Below are positions 44,262 through 57,100 of a DNA stretch of 64,000 nucleotides, in pieces. Origin of the DNA: Branchiostoma floridae (taxonomy: Eukaryota > Chordata > Leptocardii > Amphioxiformes > Branchiostomatidae); contig NC_049987.1 in NCBI RefSeq assembly GCF_000003815.2, positions 20,966,187 to 21,030,186 of the forward strand. The letters run 5' to 3'. The notes beneath the pieces are model-generated. The model was given only the letters and a program-made list of their open reading frames with translations. It searched no databases and was not told the origin of the DNA. Each line of letters begins with the position of its first letter. Position 1 is the first letter of the stretch. The position numbers and the translations under genes are program-made.

Positions 44262-47200
44262 TACCCTCTTTCCACTAGAACGGCGCTCTCGCCGCTCTCT
44301 TTCTGCGACCTAAAATTTGACATATCGCTAAACGAATTGTATAGAAAAGAAACGAATCTTTTTACACACTGTGTGTTTTGTTGTCTTCTCAGTCACACTT
44401 TTACTTTTTGTATGATATACCCAATGTGAAAGCGAAGGTTGCACATATTTTACTTGGGTCGCAATGAGAGCACACGAAGTTCTTGTTGCTTGCCTGCAGC
44501 AAGATATTCGGATCTTGGTAAGATAAGATGGCGCGCTTTGTTAAAGTGGGTTCTTAATTCAGTAGTTTTATACCCCGGGCACGTAAACCCGCCCGTGAAC
44601 CCGCCACATGTGCGATGGTGCGATGTGGCGGATCATACCATTCCGACGAAAATGGGGTAGGGAATTTCCCGAGCAGCCTGGTAACCCCTGCTTCGCCTAT
44701 TGAGTCAGTGACCTTAGCTGGATGTTTCAGACTTAGGGAGAAGCGCTGCTACAGTTATCGCTATGGGCCGCTCTTCATCTTCATGATGGTAACTTCAGGC
44801 CTACGAACCTGATTCAAAAAAAGAAAAAGAATGAATAGAAAGGCAATTAGAATTACTTGGTAAACGAATAGTGTGTGTGTGAGGGGGGGGGGGGTGCCTA
44901 GCATCCAAGCATAAGTGGAATTCCTTTTGTATGTAGGAACCAGCTCTTACGATTTTACCCCCAAAGATCTGTTTACAGATAACGGAATTTGAGTTGGAAA
45001 AGGGGAATGAAATTGTATTGGATAACTCCTGGCAATCTCCACTTATTATGGTTATAGTAGGAATGTGTCCATACTTTGTTTCTCCCATGATGACTTTTGT
45101 ATTGAGAATCTGAATATACTCTGTCATGTATGTGGGATAAACATGTAGTCCCTACAGGCACACAAATATTCCGAGACTGAATCTTCCCTAATGTGTGCAT
45201 ATATACAGTTTATGTAAATGAAGAGAATTCGAACCAATGCATCCATATGCATCCACTAATTTCAAATCTGGGGTTAAATACATGTATGCAGAAAAAAGTA
45301 TATTCGTTGTTGTCTTAAATGTTCATGCGATGTTGTGACATTTTCGGATACCACGAAATTAGTTTGCAGGTTATTGTTAACGCTATAATCACTGAACATA
45401 GTTACGCAAGCAAATATGTAAGAATCAAATACTAAGCACTCATGTACAACTATTAATATACAATGTCACATATTGGTCTATCACACTACTGATGATTATG
45501 GGTGTTTTTTTAATTTTCTTAGTATAGAGTAAAATAGCAGTAAAAATTGGCCTCGAGTCACAAGCGTACTTCTTTTGTATTGCAGTTTGTGCTATGTTTG
45601 AGGATGAAATGATAACGTGTATGGCAACCATAGTGGCACAGTGTGCAACTAAATAACGATGTAAGAATGCCTTGATCACGATGGAATAAATCGACTTTTT
45701 GATTTACCTGAGCAATTATTCTTGAGGTATCTTATTTAGAATAGTCATAGTCCAGCATAGTCATATTCATATTCATTTTAATGACATTAATGTTATGATA
45801 AGCATATCAATGTTATATATCAAAGTAGAAATAATATCATATTCAATTCTGCTAATGTCGCTTTTGCCTATTAAAACCACAATTCAGACTTGTACTGTGA
45901 GAGTTATCAAAGAATACACAATTACTCTCTATCGTGAAACGTATAAACTAATTAAAGAACAAACTTCAAAGCAAATCTGATCTGATCAGAGATAAGACCA
46001 CATTAATAGAATTTTGTCGGCATCTTCTGTAAACGGTTTAGAGGCACTGACCAAAAAGCCTGGCATGCATAAGAATTCACCCATTGAAAGGCTTTAAGGG
46101 TTGAAATAACAGATGATTAGACTTTCGTTTCAATACAAGAAAAACAATGTAATTAAAAGGATGATCACGACACATCATTGTACGTTTCAGCCAGGGTAAC
46201 CACGGATCACACATCACCAGTGCCCGTGATACCTTGTACCCGCCGTGGTATCTCACTGAAGCTGTGGTACGTTGCCGGCGTCACTGCGGCCGAGCGATTT
46301 GACAATGGATTTCATCGATAGAAATAATCATTTTACGCTTTTTGGGTTTTGTTGTCTTTTAAGTCATATTTGTAGGTTTTGCATGGTATTCCCATGTATA
46401 AAGTCAGGGACGCCCACAAAGTAACACAGTCCAACTCCTACCCATATGCATGTACTAAATATCACCACAGTCCATCACAGTCATGCCGCGCCGACCAAAA
46501 ATATCCGGACAAATACACAGGCACACAGACAAAAAAGCAGACAAACCCAAAATAATACCCTCCTTTTCACGGAGGTAATAATGAGTATGTTGTTTGCTGA
46601 GGATATATTCGCGTGACAATGACGCCTCCTTGTGGTGGATGTGATTACTGCATGATTCTGAGATTATTGCAAACATACGCTGAGGTTGACCGATACCCAC
46701 AAATTACCATGTAAACGCGTAAACTTAAGAAGCACATAGCTGGCGTGTTTAGTATAACGTTATACCATTCAGATTCACAAACTTACAACTTTTTTTGGAA
46801 ACCCGCACTTTATTCCAAAGAAGCAGAAGAATTCAACGACACCAATAATATACTAATTTTTTTCTGAATGTACACAAACGAATGATTGCAAACAACTACA
46901 CAATAGATTGATGTCTAACGTTACCTCGAGGTTAAACCGAGGACATGATTGGCTAAATTTTACACCAGTTATTTACAGGAGTCTAATAAAGCAAGATATT
47001 ATACAGTAATTCATTTTGGGGTTGGGGGATATTCTCAGACAAAAAAAATGTATAATTTGATTTTCTGATATCAATACAAGATAATCTGAAATTTGGTGTG
47101 GGTCTGTCTTCTAGATATGACCCCATACCTTTTATTGAACTTTCGGCATACACCTCTATAAAATGATTTATTTCTGGATTTTGGTTAGTCTTAGACACAA

Positions 47201-48154
47201 TATGAATATTTTGGCATCATGTGCTCATGTATTAAAGGCAAATAACCTGGTATTAATGGTGTTTTTTGGTCAAATGTGGAACTTTTTGCGACGCGTCTGT
47301 TTGAAATTATCTATTTTGGGATTTGGTGAAAATGATCGATCATTCGATGAAAAAGTGAGCCCGTTATAAAACCACTTTCATTACTTTTTGATCCACCCTC
47401 GTATATTTAGCTAGCTAGTTAGATATTTGTGTGTCTTATTTAGCTATCCATCTCTCCACATGAATTGGGACGTGGCCCAACCCTACTACATTCATTAGAA
47501 TTATTTGCTTTTATGTAATTACAAATCCTGACCATCTGGAATAAATTGCGTTATTATGTAATAAGAATAAATGGCGCTATTATGTAATAAGAATAATACT
47601 GACAGGTAAATAAATCCTTGGAAACTGTCTCAGGGGTGACTGTCATTGCTGTTACTACAATACATAAAACTAGTTTAGTACATGGCACATACTATAGCTA
47701 GTTTAGTACATTAGAGTTCGTTGCTAAGTCGATAACTACTACATTAGATACAATGGCAGATAATTGGAACTATTGTAACGTTCGTTATACGGAAGAATTT
47801 CATGATAGCAATCATTCTATATCTAGTTATGTCGGGTTTTTATATAGCACATGTAGACCTGTGGTTTGAGTACGGCATGTATGTACCACTATTGTGACCT
47901 CTACCCAATTGAGTCAATTCAATCAGTCCCTTTTTAGGATGTTTGGCATTCCATGCGTCAGTTGTTCTGTACATGTAGATACCCAAGGGACTGATGTATG
48001 CACGTATGAATTGATTAGACAGTTGTTAGTTCCGGTGGAGTTGTTGCAGACCCGATTTGGAACAATCCGATTAATGTTAAAAGAACGGCAGCCCAGCTTG
48101 CTACCAAGGATGTTACTACGTAGGCAACTATTGTTCCTTGATCCAATACTAACC
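44262..48154. other. intergenic region, no gene recognised
   Basis: Follows the CILP-like stop on the plus strand and the last VWA exon on the minus strand, so it holds both 3' UTRs. An AATAAA at 45685-45690 (plus) and a TTTATT at 47165-47170 (AATAAA on minus) are candidate poly(A) signals. Reading frames present are short and AT-driven. Confidence 0.5.
44284..46425. repeat. two diverged copies of a dispersed repeat
   Basis: TTTTGTTGTCTTCTCAGTCA with TTTTTGTATGATATACCCA near 44376-44430 is matched by TTTTGTTGTCTTTTAAGTCA with GTTTTGCATGGTATTCCCA near 46346-46400. Upstream similarity is weak (ATTTGACA...TAGAAA). The second copy is preceded by GTACCCGCCGTGGTATCTCA. Family not identified. Confidence 0.45.
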
Positions 48155-51100
48155 CTAACCCATGCAGACAGCCAGGGCAATGTCGTTGATCTTATCCCGT
48201 ATGGCGTCGAAGTCTGCAAGCTCGAACACTCGGCCTGGGTTGTTGTTGGTAATCTGTAGAAGTTCTGGCCGGTCAAAGTTGCCCACACCGATGGCGAACA
48301 CGTTAACTTGGTCCGCGGCAAGAGCTTGGGAGGGCGCGACGACGCTGTCATGAGCCATACCGTCGGTGAGAACTATCATAATCTGGAAAAGACATTTCTT
48401 TACATAAGAAAGTATTTCAAATGGCGACGCTGTTTAGATCAGCCCCTGAAACATCAATTACGCTGTATTTATACCATCTCATTTACGTAATAATAATTTG
48501 ACTACAAGAACAGGCAGAGGAGCCATGGGGGACCACGAAGGAGCTGGGGCGATGACATCCGAGATTGGATGGATTACATCACATATATATATATATATAT
48601 AGAGTGCGGAGTGCGCCCGGCCCAAACAGCCAGAAACCGGAGAGAGTGGAAAAAGCTGTGGAAAACAGATATGCAGTGGACATCACTTGAAGACAGAAGG
48701 AAAATGTCAAGACTTTGCATGATGTTCAAAATGACCAATAAACTGGTGGACGTGCCGACTGATAAGTATCTAATACCAGCTCAAAAAGAACAAGAAACAG
48801 CCATGACTTCAAGTACCAGAGTTACCAACCTAGGATTGATATGTTTAAAAATTCGTATTTTCCCAGAACTATCGTAGAGTGAAATTTGTTATCACCAAGC
48901 ACAGTAGGGGCATCTTTACTGGACAGCTTTAAAGAACGCTTGCAGCTAGATGTGCAAAAGTTAGGTGTGACAGGTTGTTCAGTGTAATATAACCAGCTGC
49001 TGCCGCGCCGCGTGCCTGCGACGCTGGTGTGTTACGCCGAATGGCGGTTATACCGGCTATGCAGATACAGAAGCTGATACTGGATGCCTCCATAGTCCCC
49101 GACCCTCAGATATGAGGATGAGACTCGGTAAGGTAATTTGAGGAGGATGTTGGCCTACAAGACAGAGACAGTCTGCCATGCGGATGAAGGGATTTCATGC
49201 TGTTACTAAATGGATGAAGTGAACTGAACAGAGCTGACAATTTCAAATGCCATCGTGCTTTTTATGGCAAGCATCTTTAAAATTAATCATCATTTTACGC
49301 TTACCCTTGGAATAGGTGCAGGCCGCCAGGCGGCGCTTTGACTTGCGAACTGCAGAGCTGCTCCGGTCTTTGTGGAGTACCCATCTTGGTACGTCATGGT
49401 GTTTATGGCGGTGACGAAGGAGGACTCATCAGGATGATCTCCCAGGTTACACTCCAGTCTGGATTATCAATTTGAAACACAACAGTGTCCGTCAGTAATT
49501 TTCAATCCCACACTTCGAGAATAAGTATGGTCATCTAATCTCCAGGCCAGGCGACTCTTACTGTTGTTCTAAAAATTATAACGTTACATCTATACAGTAT
49601 CTTTGCTCACTTATGGTAATCTGTGGGCATTTGATATGTTTTTGTTTGCCTGCTGGTCTTCTGAACAGTCACAATAAGCGTAAATGTGTCTTCCAAAGGG
49701 CAAATAAGACATGAAAAAGAACTTACGCGTTGCCACTTGAGTATTGGATCACACCAACTCTAGTGTCCGTTACGTCATTCAAACCGATGGTGAAGGCGCT
49801 GACCAAAGTCACGACAAACTGTTTCACTGTGTTGAAGTTTGAATGGCCCACGCTGCCAGATCCGTCCAGAACAAAGAACAGGTCTGACGAGACGTCACAC
49901 GGCTCGACTGTTGGGAACACTGTTGGATTTGGGAATACCAAAAACGTCTTTGAATATGTACAAGTGTTGTCGGAGAAAATCTAGGTTGTGATTTTCATTC
50001 ACACAGTCATTTTCATAGTATCGTATACCTGCATTCATGTATTCTACTACGCAACGTACTATATCTATTTAAATACATAGTCAAATTCTTATCGAGTTGT
50101 AGCGTTAACAAAGTTCCGCTTCCAGTTTGATCTATCATTACAGTTAGGTCCCTATTACTTAGTCCAGTCTGTGATTTTATAAATTTCTTGATTACAAAGT
50201 TATATGAGGTATACGAGCCCTTTCTTGTTGGACAACAAAACAAAATGACCCACAGAAAAATAAGTGATTCACAGAAGAGAATGAACTGGCTACCCACCAA
50301 TGTATTAGTCATTGCAACTCATGCAATGTGCCCATCCTATAACAATAGCACCTTTCATGCCGTTCCAAAATTAACTGCTAGGGTTCTCAATCCGACATCA
50401 ATTCTTTCTGACGTCAAAAGCTATTGCCACCCAAAATATATCAAGACTTTAGCATGTAAAAGACAACAGAAACAAAATTGCTCTCTGTAGTGGCGCAAAA
50501 TAATAGTTTTATAAACATGAACCTACGAATTGCTGCTGTTGTCGTCTGCATTGTTGTCGTTTCTTGTGTTGTTGCTGAGTCTGCTGACACACAAACACAA
50601 TAAATCATCAGCAAATACTAAATACAAATGAAAGAAGACTTGTTCATGTACAAGCAGACACAATAAAATCTGTATTATCTTGGGAAAATTAACTTCAAAG
50701 AATCAGATATTGAAGATTGTCTTCACCCGTATCTATACGGGATTGGAAAAATGAAATATGGCATATTTTAGTATTGCACCCCTTCTCCCTCCTCATGCAA
50801 ACATGAATTGTTAAATCCGTGAATATTGAACATAGTACAGTGTCTTATTTACACAACCGTTTTCTGCTACCGGTCTAAAAACGTATGTCTTCATCATTAC
50901 ACTGATGAAGACAAGACAGACTATTGAAACCTTTATGTAGCAAAACAAATAAGGTTGTGAACATAGACAACTATGTTCAGTGAATCGTTCAGTGTCAAAA
51001 TTTTGCAGACATGGGCCATCAAAGGTTACTACTACAAATACATGGACTACTAGTACTCGTATCTCAACATGTCTACTGTCCTGTGGCCATATACCAAACT

Positions 51101-54100
51101 AAAGGAATCTTCATACCGAAATTCAAGTCGTTGGGCATTCGTCATTAACGTGGAAAAATGGAGGTAGAAATTAAAATTGCAAAAGAAAAAATTCCGTTAT
51201 TAAACACTTACCAATATTCATGCAGGCAGCCTGGATAATCCGGTTGGTGATCTGAGCTATGGCGTTGAAGTCGGTCAGCTCAAACACCCGATCTTGGTTG
51301 TAGTTGGTAATCTGTAGTAGTTCTGAGGAGTCAAAGCTGCCCACACCAATGGCAAACACGGTTACTTGGTCCGCGTCCAGAGCCATCGAGGGCGCGACGA
51401 CACCATCCGATGACTTTCCGTCAGTCAGAACGATCATAATCTGGAAAATGTTGAATTTCTGTCCATAAAGCTAAGGGCACAACCCGCCTTATGCATGCAA
51501 CAAAAAACGTGGGCAATCTTTTGGGATCCGTAAGTGGTAACTACCGCCTCCGTACGAACTCGTAGGGAATCCGACGGATTTTGGAGCACGAAGACACGCC
51601 GTAGAACTTTACGTGCAGGGAAAACTTTGTGTGCAATCGGGCTGCGCCTGCCCTGTACAGCTTGAATGTTTTCAGAAATACGTGGCGGACGTGGCCACTA
51701 AAAAAAAAACGTACGGACAAATTGCACGTACGGCGGGTTGTGCCCTTAGCTTAAGAGAGATTGAGTATATTTCGATAGTCTCTTTGCTAGTATTTTAAAT
51801 GCCAACAATGTTTTGGTCTTCCAACCACTCCAGGGTGATATTCAATGCATTTGTAACGTTATACTCATACTTACCCTTGGTACAGGTGCAGCCCTCCAGG
51901 CGGCGCGTTGACGTGCGAACTCCAGAGCTGCTCCGGTATTTGTGCCTCCGTCTTGGCGTGTCATGGTGTTCATGGAGTTGACGAAAGATGACCAATCAGG
52001 GTGATCTCCCAAGTTACACCCAAGTCTGGATTATCAACATGACATACGACAGAAACTGTTATGAATTTTCAATCCCACACTTTCAGCGTATATAATCGTG
52101 TACAGAGAATTACCTGTCACTATTACTGTTGGCATTTGAAAATGATGCAACTATATCAGTATCTCTGCCCAGTTTTGGTCTTTTGTGAGTACTTAAAATA
52201 TTTAGATTTGCCTATATTCAGACGGTGATCTGATAGACAAGATGTGCGTAAAGCTGGCTTCAAAAAGGCGTAGGCTTTATAAGTTGTGCAAAGGAAAAGC
52301 ACTTACGTGTTGAAATGTGAGTATTGGAGCACACCAACTCTAGTTTCAGTCAAACTGATGGTGAATCCACTGACCACTGCCACGACAAACTCTTTGACTA
52401 TATCGAAGTCTGCAATGCTCACGCTGCCAGATCCGTCCAGAACAAAAAACAGGTCTACACTTTCGTCACATGGCTCAACTGTAGGGAGCGCTGTTGGATT
52501 GGAGAATATCATAAACGTTAAAAAATGTTAAAATTGAAATGTCCACATTGTGTTGTTTATTAAGGTCATCTAAGCTGTGCGTTTGAAGTTTTTACTTTTA
52601 AGATCTTTAAAATTGCTTCTAATATTGATGTTGTCATCTGCCGTCAAAATCTGCCACCCCTCAATCAAACCTGCAACATGTAAAGAAAGATACATAGAAA
52701 ACACTGCTATAATGGAATGCCCTCTTGAATTATGCGAATTCAGCACGTTGAAGAGCCAATTTGCATTTAGTGTCTCACGGATTCTGACAAAAGCGACCTG
52801 TGCTTTCAAACCAGATGAAAATTGTTGGTGCATAAGCAGAACATAACTAAATCATAATAAGGAAGGATTGTGTATTTCAGGTAGTTGCTTTGAAATACTA
52901 GTAAAAATAAGTAGTGGAAACATATACCTACCAGTTGGCGCTACTGTTGTCACTGCTTGTGTTGGTTCTGAAAAAAGAAATAATGATCATCGGTTATAAT
53001 GAATGACATTTGGATTTTTTCCACCCAAATTTATATCGGCTGGAGAAAAGCCGTTTCCAACGCATGTAGGGACATTCTCAAGCCTAAAGCAAATTTCAGA
53101 TACTCTATGTACTTTTATTTCACTCCAGACCAGAGTGGGAATGGAAGCGAAATGTATTTTGTCCCAGCGTCTTTTGTTCGTCTTCTCCTTTTGTCATTTT
53201 GTGAAGTGCACTCTTTCGAGCTAGGCGAAATCCCCCTACCCCCCCCCCCCCATTTTTAATGGGGGCACAGTGAGTGAATCTCCCATATTTATTCTTGTTA
53301 AAGGCATTTGATCATGAAAGTATCTTATTGAGGTCATTTGATACCGTTGACTTTTTGTGACATCTCAGAGACAACGACATAAACAATGCAAAAATATGAT
53401 ATATACAACAGTTGCTGACATCTACCAAGAATAGCGATATGGAATCATCTAATTAAGGCTGAAAGAACGGCAACCCAGCCTGCAATGAAAACTACTATAT
53501 TTTCGCGATTCCACACTAACCAATGCAGACAGCCCGGGCAATCCGGTTGATGTTCTGAGCTATGGCGCTAAAGTCGGCAAGCTCGAACACCCGGCCTTGG
53601 TTGTTGTTGGTAATCTGTAGCAATTCTGGGCGGTAGAAGCTGCCTACACCGATGGCGAACACGGCTACTTGGTCCGCGGCAAGGGCTTGCGCAGGCGCGA
53701 CGACGCTGTCCCCTGACTTTCCGTCGGTCAGAACGATCATGATCTGGAAAAATGCAAATTCCTGTCTTAGAAAGAGGCACACCCAGTCTATTTTGGATCT
53801 CGATTCGGGGCTCCAACCCCAAGTGTAGCAACCTTTTTTTTTCGGAAATCCTTTGAAAACAACAACAAAATCTGTGTACGGGAATGAAGGATATCCCTCT
53901 AGCTATGAGAACTGTTATTCTCTCCGCCGTCTCAGATTCCAGTAAAATGTAGGGAAAAGTGTTTTCTTATCAAGACTAATGCGCAAAATTTTCAGACGAA
54001 ATTGAACGGCAACACCATTTAGCTCAACCGTTATAAATTCTTTGCTGTACTTAAACCCTTTCATTTACTTATACTTTTGAATGAAGTTTACCATAGTCAT

Positions 54101-57100
54101 TTAACTCGCAAGATCTTGTACTTACCCTTGGAACAGGCGCCGGCCTCCAGGCGGCCATTTGACGTGCGAACTCCAGAGCTGCCCCTGTGCTTGTGCCTCC
54201 GTTTTGGTATGTCATGGTGCTGACGGCGCTGGCGAAGGAGGACTCATCAGGATGATCTCCCAAGTTGCACTCCAGTCTGGATTATCGATTTAAGATACGA
54301 CACGATTTTCAATACCACCACGCATTCATATATGGTCGTGTGCTGAAAAATGGACTAGTTTGACACCGGAGTAAGTAGAACAGCCTTTGTTATTCTGAAA
54401 ATTATGCTTTTATTCAGTATCTTTGCTCACTTTCATTCATATGTGCCACTTTCAGTGCTTGAACTTGGCTACGTGTTCTACTAGACAGACATGAGCGTGA
54501 AGATCACTAAGCGTTAGGATTTCTGAATGCAAATAAAGCATGTTGAGACAAAAAAAAACGCTCACGTGTTGAAATGCGAGTATTGGAGCACACCAACTCG
54601 CGTGTCAGTTAAACTGATGGTGAAAGTGCTGACCACAGCCACAACAAAGTCTTTGACCATGTCGAAATCTGCAACGCTCACGCTGCCAGATCCGTCCAAA
54701 ACAAAGAACAGGTCCAAACTCAAGTCACACGGCTCGAGTGTTGGGAGGGCTGTTGGATGTGAGAATATCATTAAGGTCAGAAATTCTTGATTGTCTATAG
54801 AAAGTGTTTTGATTGCGTAAATTTAGGTTTGCGCCACCAATGAGGCCCAAATCATCCTGAAATACCCTGAAATGATATTACTGTAAAGCATAAACCTACC
54901 AGTTGGAGCTACTGTTGTCACTGCTTGTGTTGGTTCTGACGAAATAAAAAATACCATCGGTAAATACAAATTTTAGTAGGCGGAGGAATATCAAAATGGC
55001 ATTTGGATTTTCTCCACCCAAATTCATACAGGCTCGGAAAAGAGCTTGCCTTCGCATGCAGGGGGGCATCCTTTATTGAAATTACCTGAACTTTGGTACG
55101 GAGGGCCTTGGGCACACAGCTATAGCACTGAGAACTTTGTTGATATAGTTGACATAAAATAGTAACGTTGTAACATTACAAAGAGAACAACATCAAGACT
55201 ACAAAAATGTAACGTATGTAGCATTTGCTGATATCTACCAAGAATAACGATTTCGAATCATCTAATTAAGGCTGAAAGAACGGCAGGGCAGCCCGTTTAA
55301 TGCCAAACACTATCTTTCCGTAATTCCACACTAACCAATGCAGACGGCCCCGGCAATCCTGTTGATGTTCTGAGCTATGGCGCTAAAGTCGGCCAGCTCA
55401 AACACCCGGCCTTGGTTGTTGTTGGTGATCTGTAGTAATTCTGAGTGGTCAAAGCTGCCCACACCGATGGCGAACACGGTTACTTGGTCCGCGGCAAGAG
55501 CTTGCGCGGACGCAACAACACTGTCGAATGATTGTCCGTCGGTCAGAACGATCATGATCTGGAAAAATACGAATTTGTGTCTAGAAAGAGGCACACCCAG
55601 TTTATTTGGGTCTCGGCTCGAGGCTGAACAGCCTCAAGTCTTTTTCCAGATAAATTGAACGGCAACGCTATTTGACTCAGCTGTTAAAAATTGTTGCCTG
55701 CACTTAGACCTTGCATGTACTTTTGACTCCACAGGCCTAGGTTTCTTTCGAATGCAGTTTACCTTTATTATGAACTCGTAAGATCTTGTACTTACTCTTG
55801 GAACAGGTGCCGGCCTCCAGGCGGCCATCAGACGTGCAAACTCCAGAGCTCTTCCAGTTCTTGTGCCTCCGCCTTGGCGTGCCATGCCACTGACGGCGCT
55901 GACGAAGGATGACTCATCAGGATGATCTCCCAAGTTACACTCCAGTCTGGATTTTCGATTCAAAATGCGACACAATTTTCAACACAACAATCCCTCATAT
56001 ATGGTACAGAGAATTGGACTAGTTTGAGACAGGAGCAACTAAAATAGGCATTCGTATTCTGAAAATTATGCTTCTATTCAGTATCTTTGCTCACTTTAGT
56101 TCAGTTGTGGCCACAATGTTCAACATCACAACCCCATCATATATGGTCGTGTACAGCAAATTGACCTAGTTTGAAGTCGGAGCAACTCAAACAGTCCATA
56201 ATAATTAATTTCTGAAAGCCATGCTCCTCTTCAGTGTCTTTGCTCTCTTTTATTCATTTGTGGCCGCTTGAAATATTCATATCTAAAAATTCTTAGGATT
56301 TCTGCTTGAAAATAAAGCATGTTGAGAAAAGAAAAACACTCACGTGCTTCCATCTGAGTATTGGAGCACACCAACTCTCGTGTCAGTTAAACTGATGGTG
56401 AAAGTGCTGACCACTGCCACAACAAACTGTTTGACCATGTCGAAGTCTGCAACGCTCACGCTGCCAGATCCGTCCAGAACAAAGAACAGGTCTAAACTCA
56501 AGTCACACGGCTCGAGTGTTGGGAGGGCTGTTGATTGGAGAATATCATAAAGGTCAGAAATTCTTTGTCTACAGAAAGTGTTTCGATGGTGTAAATTTCG
56601 GTTGCGGCCACCAGGAGGCCCCAAATAAACCCTGAAATACCCTGAAATGATATTACTGTAAAGCATAAACCTACCAGTTGGAGCTACAGTTGTCACTGCT
56701 TGTGTTGGTTCTGAAGAAATGAAAAATACCATCGGTAAATACAAATTCAAGTAGGCGGAGAAATATCAAAATGACAATTGAATTTTCCCCACCCAAATTC
56801 ATACAGGCTCGGAAAAGAGCTTGCCTTCGCATGCAGGGGGCTTCCTTTATAAGAATTACCTGAACTTTGGTACGGAGGTACCTTGGGCACACACCTATAG
56901 GACTGACAACTTTATTGATATAGTTGACATAAGAATAGTAACGCTAAGACATTACAAAGAGAACAACATCAAGACTACAAAAATATGACGTATGTAGCAT
57001 TTGCTGATATCTACCAAGAATAACGATTTCGAATCATCTAATTAAGGCTGAAAGAACGGCAGGGCAGCCCGTTTAATGCCAAACACTATCTTTCCGTAAT

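Larger units (their letters stand above)
48155..49919 (-). other. sixth (last) VWA domain and stop codon
   Basis: Metal-site residues are present: DGSGSV, a Thr in YSTKTGA and IVLTDG. The middle exon is 154 nt rather than 151, giving one extra residue in the Thr-containing loop. The last exon reads ...ALAVCMG then TAG at 48157-48155, exactly where the other five domains have the splice donor G|GTTAGT or G|GTAAGT. A small hidden 3' exon cannot be excluded. Confidence 0.75.

Noticed and set aside
48150-48175. CCCTAACCCTAACCC-like interstitial telomere repeat
   Set aside because: Only two units, explained by a 6-base duplication at the end of the last VWA exon.
53516-53521. In-frame TAG after ...AVCIG in VWA domains 1-4
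   Set aside because: The TAG is part of the splice donor GTTAGT. Linker and next VWA exons continue in phase, so these are not stops.
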